64,000 nucleotides of DNA from NCBI GenBank assembly GCA_003254925.1, contig QANZ01053543.1, forward strand, positions 47,109-111,108, read 5' to 3'. This document shows, one piece after another, positions 38,617 to 49,565 of this stretch. A program made the translations under genes and the position numbers. The notes beneath the pieces are model-generated. The model was not told the DNA's origin, did not search any database, and saw only the letters and a list, made by a program, of their open reading frames with translations. The DNA comes from Chamaecrista fasciculata. Lineage: Eukaryota; Streptophyta; Magnoliopsida; Fabales; Fabaceae. How positions within the stretch are numbered: the first letter of the stretch is position 1; each line of letters opens with the position of its first letter.

Positions 38617-39020
38617 CTAAAAATCATAATTAAACCAGAAAGTCGTCGTGGAATGCCTAGTCCAGAGTCTTCGTCACAGAACCTAGAAACAAAATAATAC
38701 TCTTATAAAGAGAAAGACTTTCACGGGAAAGAGTTTTTGAACACGGCCCATTAGAAAAGAGGGGGCAATGCCGCTAAAAACTAGCGCAGCCCCACGTCCA
38801 CGCAAAGTTGTGTGTGGACTAAGAGGAGAGCGAACCAGCGACTGCTATAGTTTATAAATATATGAAAGTTTCATAGTTTAATATTGATTTATGCTTGATT
38901 TGCGTAGAGCTGGAGCAGGACCACTTTTCCTTCTTATAGTTTATTGCCAAAAATCAAGCATTAAACAATACGAGTATTCTTTTTTATTTTTTTATAAAGT
39001 ATTATTTTTTAATATATATA
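38617..39020. other. Intergenic stretch
   Basis: A moderately GC-rich patch (about 38,640-38,850) may be more of the decayed LINE on the minus strand, but its frames are interrupted and I could not assign a domain. Confidence 0.3.
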
Positions 39021-39391
39021 TAGGTACCCTATAGATCGATTTCACTTTGGTACCCTATTCTTTTAAAAGTGACACTTTAATATCCTATTCTTTGCACGGT
39101 TAACATTTTGATACCTGTTCTTTCAAAAATGACATTTTGATACCCTGTTATTTGTACCGTTAACACTTTGGTACCCTAACAAAAATAGAATATGGTAACA
39201 AATCATGAAAGAATAGAGTACCAAAGGAAATCGATCATAGAACAGGGTACTAAAATGAAATCGATCTATAGAATATGGTACCAAAGTGTTAACGATGAAA
39301 AGAACATGGTACCAAAATGTCACTTTTGAAAGAATATGGTATCAAAATGAAATCAATCCATAAAAAAAAGATACCAAAATATAATTTACCC
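39021..39391. repeat. Foldback MITE, family A-like copy 2
   Basis: Left half 'taggtaccctatagatcga' ... 'actttggtaccctattc'; right half returns as 'gggtac.aaaatgaaatcgatc' and 'aatttacccta'. About 370 bp, palindromic and non-coding. Confidence 0.65.
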
Positions 39392-40076
39392 TATATATAT
39401 TAAACATTTGAGAATTAAGTACAATGAACCAGAGAAACAATGCCGTCCAATTAATGTTAGTATGTTACACACTCTTTTCCCGCGAGATACCCAACGACAT
39501 TATACGCCATCGTTTCGATGCAATTACCCAATTTAGACACGTCCAGGTCCAGGAGCTTAACGTCATCTACATATTACGCCGCTTTTTTTTTTGGGGGGGC
39601 CTTATTCGTCCAAAGAGAATGCAGCATTACAAGACAAAAAACAAATAATAATAATAATAAAAATGTGATCAAATAATACGTTGAAAATTCTTAATTGTAA
39701 AATAGGTCACAAAAGTATTTTACATAACAAATCATGAATGTGGACTTATTCTTGTGGTTGCTTCTTAATTCTACATAGGCTGTAATATATATGTCAGTGA
39801 GTATCATTATGATCTTCAATCTATGAACAAAAATAAATAAACCATGAATGTAGAAAATAAAATAAAATTTTAATTTCAGAGAAAAAGGATATTTTATATA
39901 TTATTTTATAATTAATAATAGAATACCATAAATTAAACCATTGACTACTTGTTTTTAAAAAAATACTACATAGCAATTATAAATTTGCACATAAAATTAT
40001 GGGCTTATTTATATAAATAATATATAAAAAAAAGTATTTAGATTTTTAGGACAAAAAAAAAACTATTTAGATTTTT

Positions 40077-40279
40077 GGGACACTCGGATATGGTCCGAGT
40101 GTCCCAATACAAGTGGCACAATCACCCGGTGCCACGTGGCACCGGGTGGGATTTTATTTTAAATTTTTTTTAATTTTTTTGGGACACTCGGATGTCATCC
40201 GAGTGTCCCAAAAAAATTTAAACTGACCAATCACGCGGTGCCACGTGGCACCGCATGATTGGTCAGTTTAAATTTTTTT
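40077..40279. repeat. Four stacked hairpins with twin CACGTG palindromes
   Basis: Two tandem units of about 105 bp. Each has a hairpin of gggacactcgga / tccgagtgtccc (40077-40105 and 40181-40209) followed by a longer palindrome centred on GCCACGTGGC (40123-40148, and about 40210-40279 with one mismatch). CACGTG is the G-box/ABRE core bound by bZIP and bHLH factors. The source element is not recognised. Confidence 0.75.
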
Positions 40280-40377
40280 TTTGTGGAGGATGAGGCCAAT
40301 ATAATGGGGGGTGGTTTGGGTAAATGGGTTGAGGTTTAGTGAGAGAAATGTGAGATTGAAAGAGTGAAAAAAAAANA

Positions 40378-40815
40378 CATTTGAAATGAGTTAAGATTGA
40401 AGAGTACATAAAATTTTTATACCGTAAAATAACTTAATCAGACTAAAATATTAAAATCAAATACACTACTTAAATAATCTATGCTCTATAATTTATATTT
40501 GTAGCATTTAATTTAATCAATTAAGTTAAATATTTAAATGTGGGTGTTTTTTTTATATATTATATTTAAAATAATTTAAACAACATAAATGTAGTGATGT
40601 GGATGAATTTTTGATGTAGAGGTGTTTTTTTTTATATTTTAAATCATTTAAAGGACTATCGACGGAGGTGGGATGGTTTTTTTTTCTTCGATAAACACTT
40701 GTTACGTGGGACGGTTTTTGCAACAATAAGAACGTGGGATGGGGTGATTCATAGGTGTATAATTTTTAATTTATTTTTGAATTTTTAAATTCATTATCTT
40801 TGACAACATGTATTC
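40378..40815 (-). repeat. Helitron-related segment, inverted copy
   Basis: The reverse complement of this segment matches 44,975-45,408 almost throughout (for example 'aaatataatatataaaaaa', 'cacccacat', 'tcatcccat', 'aaccgtcccac'). The copy at 44,9xx ends in a Helitron-like terminus; this one is cut off next to an N at 40376. Non-coding. Confidence 0.6.
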
Positions 40816-41255
40816 ATGGATGGATTTGGTGTTTTCATAATTTAGAGGTGTCAAAATAAACTCAATCTACTATATTATTGATCTATTTACTCCATTCAAC
40901 ATGTGAGTTGGGTGGCAAGAGTTTTGGCTCATCCGACAAACAAGTTAAAAAAACAATGATTCACTTCATTTGTGGGTTAACAATCATGTAACGATTTAAT
41001 CATAGTTTTATTCATGGCGATATTTTTTTTCAATACTTGAACTTTATTAAATAAAAATATATTATATATTATATAATGTACTAACAAAAAATTCAAAAAA
41101 AAAAAATGAATTATAAGTGAACTCAGCTATTTTTTTTAATTATATTAATAATTTTCTAATTTATCATAACATTCAATTAACTTGTGTGAGTCAAATAAAT
41201 TAAACCAAATAAATCAAATTGACTCAATTTAACATTTCTATTTAATAGGTAATAA
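40816..41255. other. Intergenic stretch
   Basis: AT-rich filler with no gene or clear repeat boundary seen. Confidence 0.4.
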
Positions 41256-41434
41256 TCTTATATTATATGGCTCCACCCCTTTCTGGTCGTCTATATTTAA
41301 AACTACAGTCTATGAATTAAAAATAAGATAAAATTTACTATTTGGTCTCTCTTTCTTTACTAAGTTAACAAATTAGTCCCTTATTTATTTTACATACATA
41401 TTTGCGTGCCCGTTAGGGCACGCAAAGCCCCTAG
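41256..41434 (+). mobile_element. Miniature non-autonomous Helitron, copy 1
   Basis: A 179-bp unit starting TC (TCTTATATTATATGGCTCC) after an A. It ends with a hairpin GCGTGCCCgttaGGGCACGC, then AAAGCCC and CTAG before a T. TC start, 3' hairpin, CTRR end and insertion between A and T are the Helitron hallmarks. Nearly the same unit recurs at 44760-44937. Too short for Rep/Hel, so it would depend on an autonomous partner. Confidence 0.8.
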
Positions 41435-42205
41435 TAACTTATATGCCGCATCTTGCCTGAATATATAGAACATGTTTACTAAATGTGTACTCCATTAAAT
41501 TCTATAATTAAGGGTCATGTTGGTGCTGAATACATGTCTTGATGTTCATTTTTGTTCTTTATGTTTTAAAAAATTCAAATTAGTCTTAAATATTGGTAAA
41601 ATATTTCATTTTGATCCCAAATTATTGAATATAGCCATATTTATCTCGTTTCAAACTTCAATGTGATGAGTTCATAGCTACATATTATTCTCAAAGAGTA
41701 CTTTTTCTATCTAGTTGAGATTGTCAACAAACGAGATCAAATCAGTCTTGAAAATATACCATTTGTTTTATGGTCAAATAAACAAAATTAATTATATTTC
41801 TCTTGTTTGAAATTCGAATACGGCAAAATTTTCTTTTAACAAGTCATATGAACTTGAAATGAGAGACGAGAGAAATATGAGCAAATTTAATAGTTTTAGA
41901 CCAAAATGAAATATTTTGCCAACATTTAAGATCAATTTAAATATTTTGAAACGTAAAAGATCAACATGAACATTAGAACATGCATTAATGATCCTTTGAC
42001 CTTAAATTCTATTAATATATGACATATTGACAAACACTAACTTGCATTTTTCTTGTTGTGTATATATTAATGAGAATTTTAAAAGACAATGATTATTATA
42101 AATTTAAACGAACATTGTTGCATAATTTCAACAATATTCAGAGACTCTGAACTAATCATAGTCCATAGATATATAAATATGTCAAGTGTATCTATAAATT
42201 ATAAT
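41435..42205. other. Intergenic stretch with dispersed repeat
   Basis: About 41,540-42,000 is an imperfect palindrome ('gttcatttttgttctttatg' against 'acgtaaaagatcaacatgaac') and relates to sequence near 720-950 and 45,700-46,050. No gene. Confidence 0.5.
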
Positions 42206-42959
42206 AAATCTCAAAGAGTAAAATAACTTCCCGGTCCCTGATTTTTGCACTCGCTGACAGATAGGTCCCTGAATTTTACTCACTGTACTAGCCGGTCCTT
42301 GAAATTTGCAAACGCCTAACTAATTGGTCCCTCCATCATATTGGGGTTACAAAAATGCTGATGTGGCCATAACGGACGCTGATGTGTCCCGTTATGCGCT
42401 GACGTGTCCCGTTATCGCCACGCTAGCACCGTTATATTCCAAAAAAAAAAAGCTGTCATGTCATAAAATAGTGACTCATAAGCATTTCCTCATTGCACTT
42501 ATAGGTCCCTGACCCATTTTTATCCCATTATTCTCAATTCCCCCTCTTCTTCATCATCTTCATTCATTTTAGTCCCAAACCCTCAAAATAAAATTGTAAA
42601 GTGTCCCAAAACGCTTTCAAACATTCAAATTTAGTCCTTAAAAATATTTAAAACCCTAAAACCCCAAACCTTAAACCCTAAAAAAAATTGAGTTCAACAA
42701 TTAGGTCCTTGACCCATTTTTATTCCATTTATTCTCAATTCTCCCTCTTTTTCATCATCTTCATTCATTTTAGTCCCAAATCCTCAAAATAAAATTGTAA
42801 AGTGTCCCAAAACTCTTCCAAACATTCCAATTTAGTCCTTAAAAATATTAAAAACCCTAAACCCTAAATTTAATTTCACGTAAATCCCTAATTTCTTTTT
42901 TAATCCCTAAACTGCCTAATTTTTTTTAAAATCTTCATCATTCATCATCTTCTCAAATC

Positions 42960-43640
42960 TCAAATCCATATTGAAAAAAGCACACAAATCTCACACCTTC
43001 ACATCATCTTCATCCACTTCTCAAATCCCAAAACCAAATTCCTTCATCCACTTCTCAAATCCCAAATCCCAAATCCCACTTCTTCTCATCATCCTCGTCA
43101 TCATCATCCAAATTCCTTCATCATCTTCATCTTCTCATCATTGTCGTCATCATCATCTTCTTCTCCCCCAGATCTGCCCGCAAACCTCCACCGAAAATGG
43201 ACCGCGTCGATCTTCTTTGTTTTCGTTTGCTGTGTTGTGTTTTGTGTTGTGGTTTAGTCGTGGTTTTGTGTTGTGTTTGCGACGCCGACGACAGTGATGA
43301 AGGTGATTTGGAGGGAACGTTGGGAATCTTTTGTTTCCTTTGCTGTGTGCTTGATTTTTGCAGAGAGAAAGTGAAGAAAATCTGGGGAATTTGGTGAAAA
43401 TAGGGCCATGGTTTTGAAAATTGTGTGATTTAGGGTTGAAGATGGGTTCGTTGAAAATGGATGATGAAGGCGGATAAATGAAGAAGAAGATGAATGTGGA
43501 TGGGTATGAAGATGAAGGTGGATAGAAGATGGGTTCGTCGAAAATGGATGATGAAGGTGGGTATGAATTGACGAAGATGAAGATAAAAAAGATGAAGAAG
43601 AAGATTAAAGAAAAGTTTTAGGGGGGTTTAGGGATCAAAA
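42960..43640 (+). other. Core of the foldback element, possible captured segment
   Basis: Between the arms, short plus-strand frames (42971-43297 and 43197-43397) start at ATG but are dominated by Ser/His and Cys/Leu runs and resemble no family I know. The CT-rich lead-in followed by a GC-rich stretch is reminiscent of a gene's leader and first codons, as in Pack-MULEs, but this is conjecture. Confidence 0.3.
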
Positions 43641-43889
43641 AAAAATTAGGGATTTATGTTAAATTGGTAAGATGAAGATGAAGATTAAATATTTTTTAAG
43701 TTTTAGGGGTTTAAGGTTCTTAATATTTTTAAGGACTAAATTGGAATGTTTGAAAGAGTTTTGGGGACACTTTACAATTTTATTTTGAGGATTTGGGACT
43801 AAAATGAATGGAGATGATGAAAAAGAGGGGGAATTGAACATAATGGGATAAGAATGGGTGAGGGACCTAATTACTCAAATTAGATTTTT

Positions 43890-43985
43890 TTAGGGTTTAG
43901 GGTTTAAAATTTTAGGGTTTAGGGTTTAGGGTTTATAGTTTTAGAGTTTAGAGTTTGGGGTTTATGGTTTAGGTTTTAGGGTTTT
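43890..43985 (+). repeat. Degenerate plant telomere-like repeats (TTTAGGG)n
   Basis: Several perfect TTTAGGG units are mixed with variants such as TTTAGAG and TTTGGGG. The complementary strand motif CCCTAAA appears in the left arm (about 42,655-42,690). They belong to the foldback element, and a related run occurs at 57540-57735 in the kinase intron. Confidence 0.75.
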
Positions 43986-44759
43986 TAATATTTTTAAGGA
44001 CCAAACTGGAATATTTGGAAGAGTTTTGGGACACTTTACAATTTTATTTTGAGGATTTGGGACTAAAATGAATGAAGATGATATAAAAGAGGGAGAATTG
44101 AGAATAAATGGAATAAAAATGGGTCAAGGACCTAATTGTTGAACTCAAACTTTTTTTTTAGGGTTTAAGGTTTGGGGTTTTAGGGTTTTGGGTTTTAAAT
44201 ATTTTTAATGACTAAATTTGAATGTTTGAAAGAGTTTTGGGACACTTTACAATTTTATTTTGAGGATTTGGGACTAAAATGAATGAAGATGATGAAGAAG
44301 AGGGAGAATTGAGAATAATGGGATAAAAATGGGTCAGGGACCTATAAGTGCAATGAGGAAATGGTGCTGACGTGGCGATAACGGTGCTGACATGGCATTT
44401 TTTTTTGGAATATAACGGTGCTGACGTGGCGATAACGGGACACGTCAGCGCATAACGGGACACATCAGCGTCCGTTATGGCCACGTCAGCATTTTTGTAA
44501 CCCCAATATGACGGAGGAAGAGGAACCAATTAGTTAGGCGTTTGCAAATTTCGGGGACCGGCTAGTACAGTGGGTAAAATTCAAGGACCTATCTGTCAAC
44601 GAGTGCAAAAATCAGGAACCGAAAAGTTATTTTACTCAAATCTCAAATGTTGTTTGATGGCTAATGGCAATATACAATTAATAACCATAATTTGATATGA
44701 TTGCATAATCAAACCGTACGTGTTATATATATTATATATAATCTATATCTATATTTATA

Positions 44760-44937
44760 TCTTATATTATATGGCTCCACCCCTTTCTGCTCGTTCACAT
44801 TTTAAAACTATAGTACAAAATTAATAATAAGAGAAAAATTATTATTTGGTCCCTTTTTTTTACTGAATTAACGATTTAGTCCCTCATTTATTTTACATAC
44901 ATATTTGCGTGCCCGTTAGAGCACGCAAAGCCCCTAG
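44760..44937 (+). mobile_element. Miniature non-autonomous Helitron, copy 2
   Basis: A 178-bp near-twin of 41256-41434. It starts TCTTATATTATATGGCTCC after an A and ends with the hairpin GCGTGCCCgttaGAGCACGC, AAAGCCC, CTAG before a T. One stem base differs from copy 1 (G to A). Confidence 0.8.
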
Positions 44938-45431
44938 TTATATTATATGGCTAAGGATGTTTTTGATTGATAAAAAATAATGAATTTAAAAATACAAAAA
45001 TAAATTAAAAACTATACACCTATGAATCATCCCATCCCATGTCCTTATTGTTGCAAAAACCGTCCCACCTAACAAGTGTTTACCCAAAAAAAAAACCATC
45101 CCACCTCCGTCCATAGTCCTTTAAATGATTTAAAATATAAAAAAAAAACACCTCTACATCAAAAATTCATCCACATCACTACATTTATGTTGTTTATATT
45201 ATTTTAAATATAATATATAAAAAAAACACCCACATGTAAATATTTAACTTAATTGATTAAATTAAATGTTACAAATATAAATTATAGAGGATAGATTATT
45301 TAAGTAGTGTATTTGATTTTAATATTTTAGTCTAAATTATGATTAAGTTATTTTACGATATAAGAATTTTATGTACTCTTCAATCTTAACTCATTTCAAA
45401 TGTTACATACGGGCACGTCAAGCCCCTAGTA
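44938..45431 (+). mobile_element. Larger Helitron-like element adjoining copy 2
   Basis: It begins right after the previous Helitron with TTATATTATATGGCT, very like the family's 5' end but with the TC degraded. It ends ACGGGCACGTCAAGCCCCTAGT, sharing the 'AAGCCCCTAGT' terminus though its hairpin is poor. The interior matches the inverted segment at 40378-40815. Non-coding. Probably a third family member inserted next to copy 2. Confidence 0.55.
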
Positions 45432-45441
45432 TATATATATC

Positions 45442-45632
45442 GATATGGGATGCAATTGGTTATGAGTCAATAAAATAATAACACGTGGAAGAGTTATTTG
45501 TATGTAAATAGTGATGTGACTCCATATACAGTTTTGATTGGTTAAAAAAATTATTATTTTTTTTATTATTTTTTAACATTAAATTACATCAATGGCTATA
45601 ATTATGCCACATCAGCAATTGCATCCCATATC
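45442..45632. mobile_element. MITE with 17-bp perfect terminal inverted repeats
   Basis: The ends GATATGGGATGCAATTG and CAATTGCATCCCATATC are perfect inverted repeats about 190 bp apart. Interior: 'gttttgattggttaaaaaaa' and 'atgccacatcagc'. A related, more worn copy is at about 56,870-57,030 in kinase intron 13 ('cacatttttgattggttaaa', 'gcaattgtatgcatacc'). The target duplication is unclear. Confidence 0.65.
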
Positions 45633-45659
45633 AAGAATCAAACTTTGCATCTTAGACTA

Positions 45660-46135
45660 ATCCTTTCATGAAAGATAGACGGCCGAATTGCACTTTGGGC
45701 ATATATTTGGAGTGACAATCTAGTCCTTTATAATTTTTTTGTTACAAAAATAGTGTTATATGTTTTCATAAATGTTCATTTTTTTATCCCAACATTAAAT
45801 ATGATTATATATATCTTGTTTCAAATTTGAATACAACGAATCTAAAATTATGTATTGTTTTTAACGAGTCATCTTTTCCAATTAGGGTCATAAACAAACA
45901 ATGTCAAATTTAGCCTTGAAAGTGAGCTGCTTATTCCAAGATCAAATAAACAAAATTGATCATTTTCTATCATCTCAAGTCTAAATGCGATAACTTTAGA
46001 ATTACGTGTTACTTTTGGCAATTTTTTTTATTTAGTTATGACCGATAGCAAATAAGGTCAAATCAGATCTAAAAGTTTCTTGGGGACCAAAAAGTAAACA
46101 ATTACAAAAAAAAAAAATTAGTCTAAAACTTACTT
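45660..46135. repeat. Dispersed repeat related to 720-950 and 41,560-42,000
   Basis: Shares 'aacattaaatatgattatata', 'cttgtttcaaatttgaa' and 'agcaaataaggtcaaatcag' type phrases with the other two blocks. Non-coding; class unknown. Confidence 0.45.
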
Positions 46136-46429
46136 TTGAACTAATTTTAACTTTATTTGTTGAAGATTCTAATTAAATAAAATAACAACTAGTTACATTC
46201 TGATTTAAAAAAATATATATTTGACCAACTTCAATGATATTTCACACTGGTTATCTAATCTTCTTTTTTAGAAAAAAAAAGCTTAGAGAAGAGTAAGATA
46301 AGTCAAATATGCAAACTATGCACAAGAAGGGGGAAAGGAAAATTTTGTATGAACAAGCACTTGTTTAGCAAAGAAACATCTTATTAAAAAAACAAAAAAA
46401 AAAAAAACAAAGAAACATAAAATAAGATA

Positions 46430-46796
46430 GGGTAAATTACACTTTGGTACCCTATGGTATTCTCCATTAACACTTTGATATCATTTGGAGCTATTTTGTA
46501 ATTTTAACCATAACAAATTTTACAAAAATTACATATTGTCACCAAGAATTTTAAAAAATTACAAATAGGTCCCTAGATACATATTATCCAGGGACTAAAA
46601 TGAAAACTTTAAAAAAAATTGGAGTCAATATGTAATTTTTGCAAAATTTTTCATGGTTAAAATTACAAAATAGCTCCAAAGGGTATCAAAGTGTTAATGA
46701 AGAATAACACAGGGTACCAAAGTGTTAGGTTTCAAAAACACAGGGTAACAAAGTGAAATAGGGTCAAACCACAGGGTAACAAAGTATAATTTACCC
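46430..46796. repeat. Foldback MITE, family A copy 3
   Basis: Starts GGGTAAATTACACTTTGGTA and ends ACAAAGTATAATTTACCC; the halves are reverse complements ('tagctccaaagggtat' against 'atcatttggagcta'). About 367 bp, clearly related to 36873-37272. Non-coding. Confidence 0.75.
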
Positions 46797-46889
46797 AAAA
46801 AGATATTAAAATTTTAAAAATAAAGAAGTAATAAGGTAGATGTAGTAAAATATGATCACGAAGACCAAGTAAATGAAAGGACCAAAAAG

Positions 46890-47196
46890 GAGTAAACTAC
46901 TAAATTGGTCCCTGGATTATTGACTCGCTGGCAGATTGGTCCCTGAATTTAGGAAATTGACAAATAGGTCCCCGAATTTTTCTAACGAGTCAAATAGGTC
47001 CCTGAATTTTTCTAACATTTGTCAAATAGGTCCTTCTGTGCATGTTATTCGGGGACCTATTTGACTAACGTTAGGAAAATTCGGGGACCTATTTGACTCG
47101 TTAGAAAAATTTGGGGACCTATTTGTCAATTTCCTAAATTCGGGGACCAATCTGTCAGCGAGCCAATAATCCAGGGACCAATTTGGTAGTTTACTC
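46890..47196. mobile_element. Small Mutator-like foldback MITE with 10-bp TSD
   Basis: A 307-bp, almost perfect palindrome. It starts GAGTAAACTACTAAATTGG and ends CCAATTTGGTAGTTTACTC, with GACCAAAAAG on both sides (46880-46889 and 47197-47206). End sequence and target-duplication length match the large element at 42216-44637, so both belong to one superfamily. The arms carry repeated 'ggggacctatttg' units. Confidence 0.85.
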
Positions 47197-47639
47197 GACC
47201 AAAAAGGAACGAAATAGTTATTAAACATTTTCATTTTTCAGCCCCGAAATGGTAAGCAAGGTGCACGCAGCGTCGCAGCCTTTCTATATGCAACTTGCAT
47301 TTTGATACCAAACTTTAATAAAAGTCATCACATGCCGTCAAGCGTTAACAACAGACAATAACAATAACAATAATAATGGACTAAAATTCTACTTTGTTCT
47401 TTCATATATTTATCTTATCTCAGTTTGATCCTTTTCTAAGTTCTCTTCTGAGTCTTCTCAATATAATAATTCACAAATTGTTCCTAATATTAATCTTTTT
47501 ATCTATGTTTTAACGAAAACAAAAATGCGACAACGCTAATTGAAAACATAATATCATTAGTTGATAATATGACATTACTTTTCACATAAAAATATTATTC
47601 TTTCATCAAATATAATCATCATAACTCATAAGTAATTAT

Positions 47640-48010
47640 TTGAAAAAGATGAAAATATAAATTTGGTTTCATATCTCTTGCTCAGTTTTCAATTTGGCCA
47701 TGTATATTTTTTTTTGTTGCATTTTTGTTTTCATATCTTTGCAAAAAGTCCCAATTCGGGTCTCATATTATTTGGTCAGGTTGAATATTTGTTCTCATAT
47801 CTTTGCAAAGGGTTCTACCGTTTAGTTACACCTGACTCAAAGATTGAGACCAATTATGCACTTAACTCAAAGATATGAGACCAAATATATAACAAAACAA
47901 GATATGAAGCAAATTGGGACCTGACCCAAATATATGAGATCAAAAGTAAAAAAAAATGGACCAAATTAAAAATTGAGCAAAAGATATAAGACCAAACTTG
48001 CACTTTGGTC
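47640..48010. repeat. Foldback MITE-like repeat
   Basis: Left 'atttggtttcatatctcttgc' and right 'gcaaaagatataagaccaaac' are inverted; internal motifs 'catatctttgcaaa' recur. About 370 bp, non-coding. Confidence 0.55.
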
Positions 48011-48059
48011 AAGAAAAGAAAATCTATGAGGACCAAACTGAAAAAACACTGATATGTGA

Positions 48060-48927
48060 AGCATCAATATAGATTTTTAGCCAATAATAAATTATAAATT
48101 TATAATAATAATAATAATAAATCCTACTTCAACCTTGTCCTTCTTCCAATAAGGTCATAATCGTCATTTCAACATACCTGCTTACACAAGGGTGGTATAT
48201 AGTATGAGCATGAGCATAAGCATAAGCATGAGACTTCGAATATTTTAATTTTATAACCTTCCTTCACCTACGCGCAGTAGAACCTAAGCGTGCATGTGTC
48301 GTTATGTGTTTCGTCTTCGGTTTGACGTGTCGCCTTGTCGCGAAGCATGCTCACTAAAGTGCACTTCGGCGCACGTTAGAACTCTCGTTCGCGCCTCTTC
48401 ATTCCCCACCTATCAAAGCAATATCATTCATTTCTTATTTCAACTCGTCTCGTTCTGCTTAAAATACTCAACAACGTCACAAAACCAACCAACTAACCAA
48501 AGCTCAAAGCTCACACACATTTCATTTGGATTTACTCTTTCTTTCTTTCTCTTTCCTTCTTACTCTCTCCACCGCCTTCGAAATTAAATCCCAAATAAGC
48601 GGTGTTAATTCGCATATTGAGAGATATATATATATATGATGAATTGAAGAAGCTGTCTCTGTTATTTCAAAGATATTGGATCGACGCTACTTCTAATTTA
48701 GGTCATTCGTAATCTTGATTTATCAAAGTGTTTGACGATTGAAGGTGAAGTTGAAGTATATACAGATTACAGAGCAGGGAATTACTGATTGATGCATTTT
48801 CGTTTTTAATTATTGGATTGAAGAGAAACTTGATCGGAGACGACGACGGCTCGTGAACATATATATATGGTGGTTGTTGTTGCTGTTGTTGATCTGGTTG
48901 TTACTACTCGGGAGGCTCGTGAACATC
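48060..48927 (+). promoter_or_regulatory. Upstream region and probable 5' leader of the Raf-like kinase gene
   Basis: Between the last repeat and the kinase ATG. A pyrimidine-rich stretch (about 48,530-48,585, ctttctttct) is typical of plant leaders. Several upstream ATGs occur, among them one at 48636-48640 with an immediate stop and one at 48867 opening a 40-codon frame that overlaps the kinase start. No clear TATA position can be named with confidence. Confidence 0.4.
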
Positions 48928-48989
48928 ATGCCTCACAGAGCGACTTACTTTTTCCCGAGGCAATTCCCGGAGCGTGTGGCGCTGGATGA
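48867..48989 (+). CDS. Overlapping upstream ORF (uORF) of the kinase transcript
   Basis: ATG at 48867, 40 codons, TGA ending at 48989, in a different frame from the kinase and overlapping its ATG at 48928. The encoded peptide is Val-rich (MVVVV..) and resembles no known family. If the leader includes this ATG, ribosomes would need to bypass it to start the kinase, which would lower translation. The leader structure is unknown, so its use is inference. Confidence 0.3.
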   Translation: MVVVVAVVDLVVTTREAREHHASQSDLLFPEAIPGACGAG

Positions 48990-49531
48990 ATCTTCGAAAC
49001 AGCTATTGGATCACGAGAAGAAGAAAATCATCGTCAACAACAATAACTCCTCCGTCAAATCATCAGAGGCTGAAAGCGACACCACCAAAAAGCCAGTTAC
49101 AACGACTTCCACCACTAATACTGCCTCTACAACGGACACGGGCCGCAGTACCAACAAGCACAAGCAAATTGCCGCTTTCTGCGACTGGTTGATTGACAAA
49201 AAAGCCACCGTCGCCGGCGATAATAGATCGGGAAGTACTCATTATCATCATCACGTGAAAAACCACCACCATCCTCGCCGCCGGTCATACTGCGACGAGG
49301 AACGCGAGCTTTTGCTTCCTCCGCTGGCGACGGCGGGAGACGACACCGCCGCCAGTGAGAGTAGTAGTATTAGCTATGCTGGGAGCTTATTCTCCGGGGG
49401 GACAACGCTGGATGGGAATTTCTCGGAAAGCGTCAACATTAAGGACGAAACGACGTCGTCGTCTACGAGAACCAGAAGACACGGCGAGGAAGAAGAAGGA
49501 GAGAGTAATAATAATAATAATAATAATAATG

Positions 49532-49565
<34 letters not shown>

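Larger units (their letters stand above)
42216..44637. mobile_element. Foldback Mutator-like element with 10-bp TSD and GC-richer core
   Basis: A 2,422-bp element whose ends, GAGTAAAATAACTTCCCGG and CCGAAAAGTTATTTTACTC, are inverted. It is flanked by identical AAATCTCAAA (42206-42215 and 44638-44647). The inverted arms run about 0.65-1 kb; each arm holds tandem ~200-bp units ('gacccatttttat.cca', 'agtgtcccaaaa', 'accctaaa'). The core (about 42,960-43,640) is richer in GC and in GAT/GAA repeats. No transposase was found. A 10-bp duplication and G-starting long inverted ends suggest a Mutator-like foldback. Confidence 0.85.

Noticed and set aside
39424-39648. 74-codon frame in a slightly GC-richer patch
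   Set aside because: No domain or family resemblance that I can defend; it ends in low-complexity sequence.
42971-43397. Protein-coding gene in the core of the large foldback element
   Set aside because: Frames are Ser/His or Cys/Leu runs without recognisable domains; kept only as a possible captured segment.
43890-43985. Telomere end or telomeric junction
   Set aside because: Repeats are degenerate, short and within a transposon bounded by target duplications, with genes on both sides.
48853-48927. In-frame N-terminal extension of the kinase with a Leu/Trp-rich hydrophobic stretch
   Set aside because: It begins at a GTG, not ATG; the family starts at M-P-H-R, so this is leader sequence.
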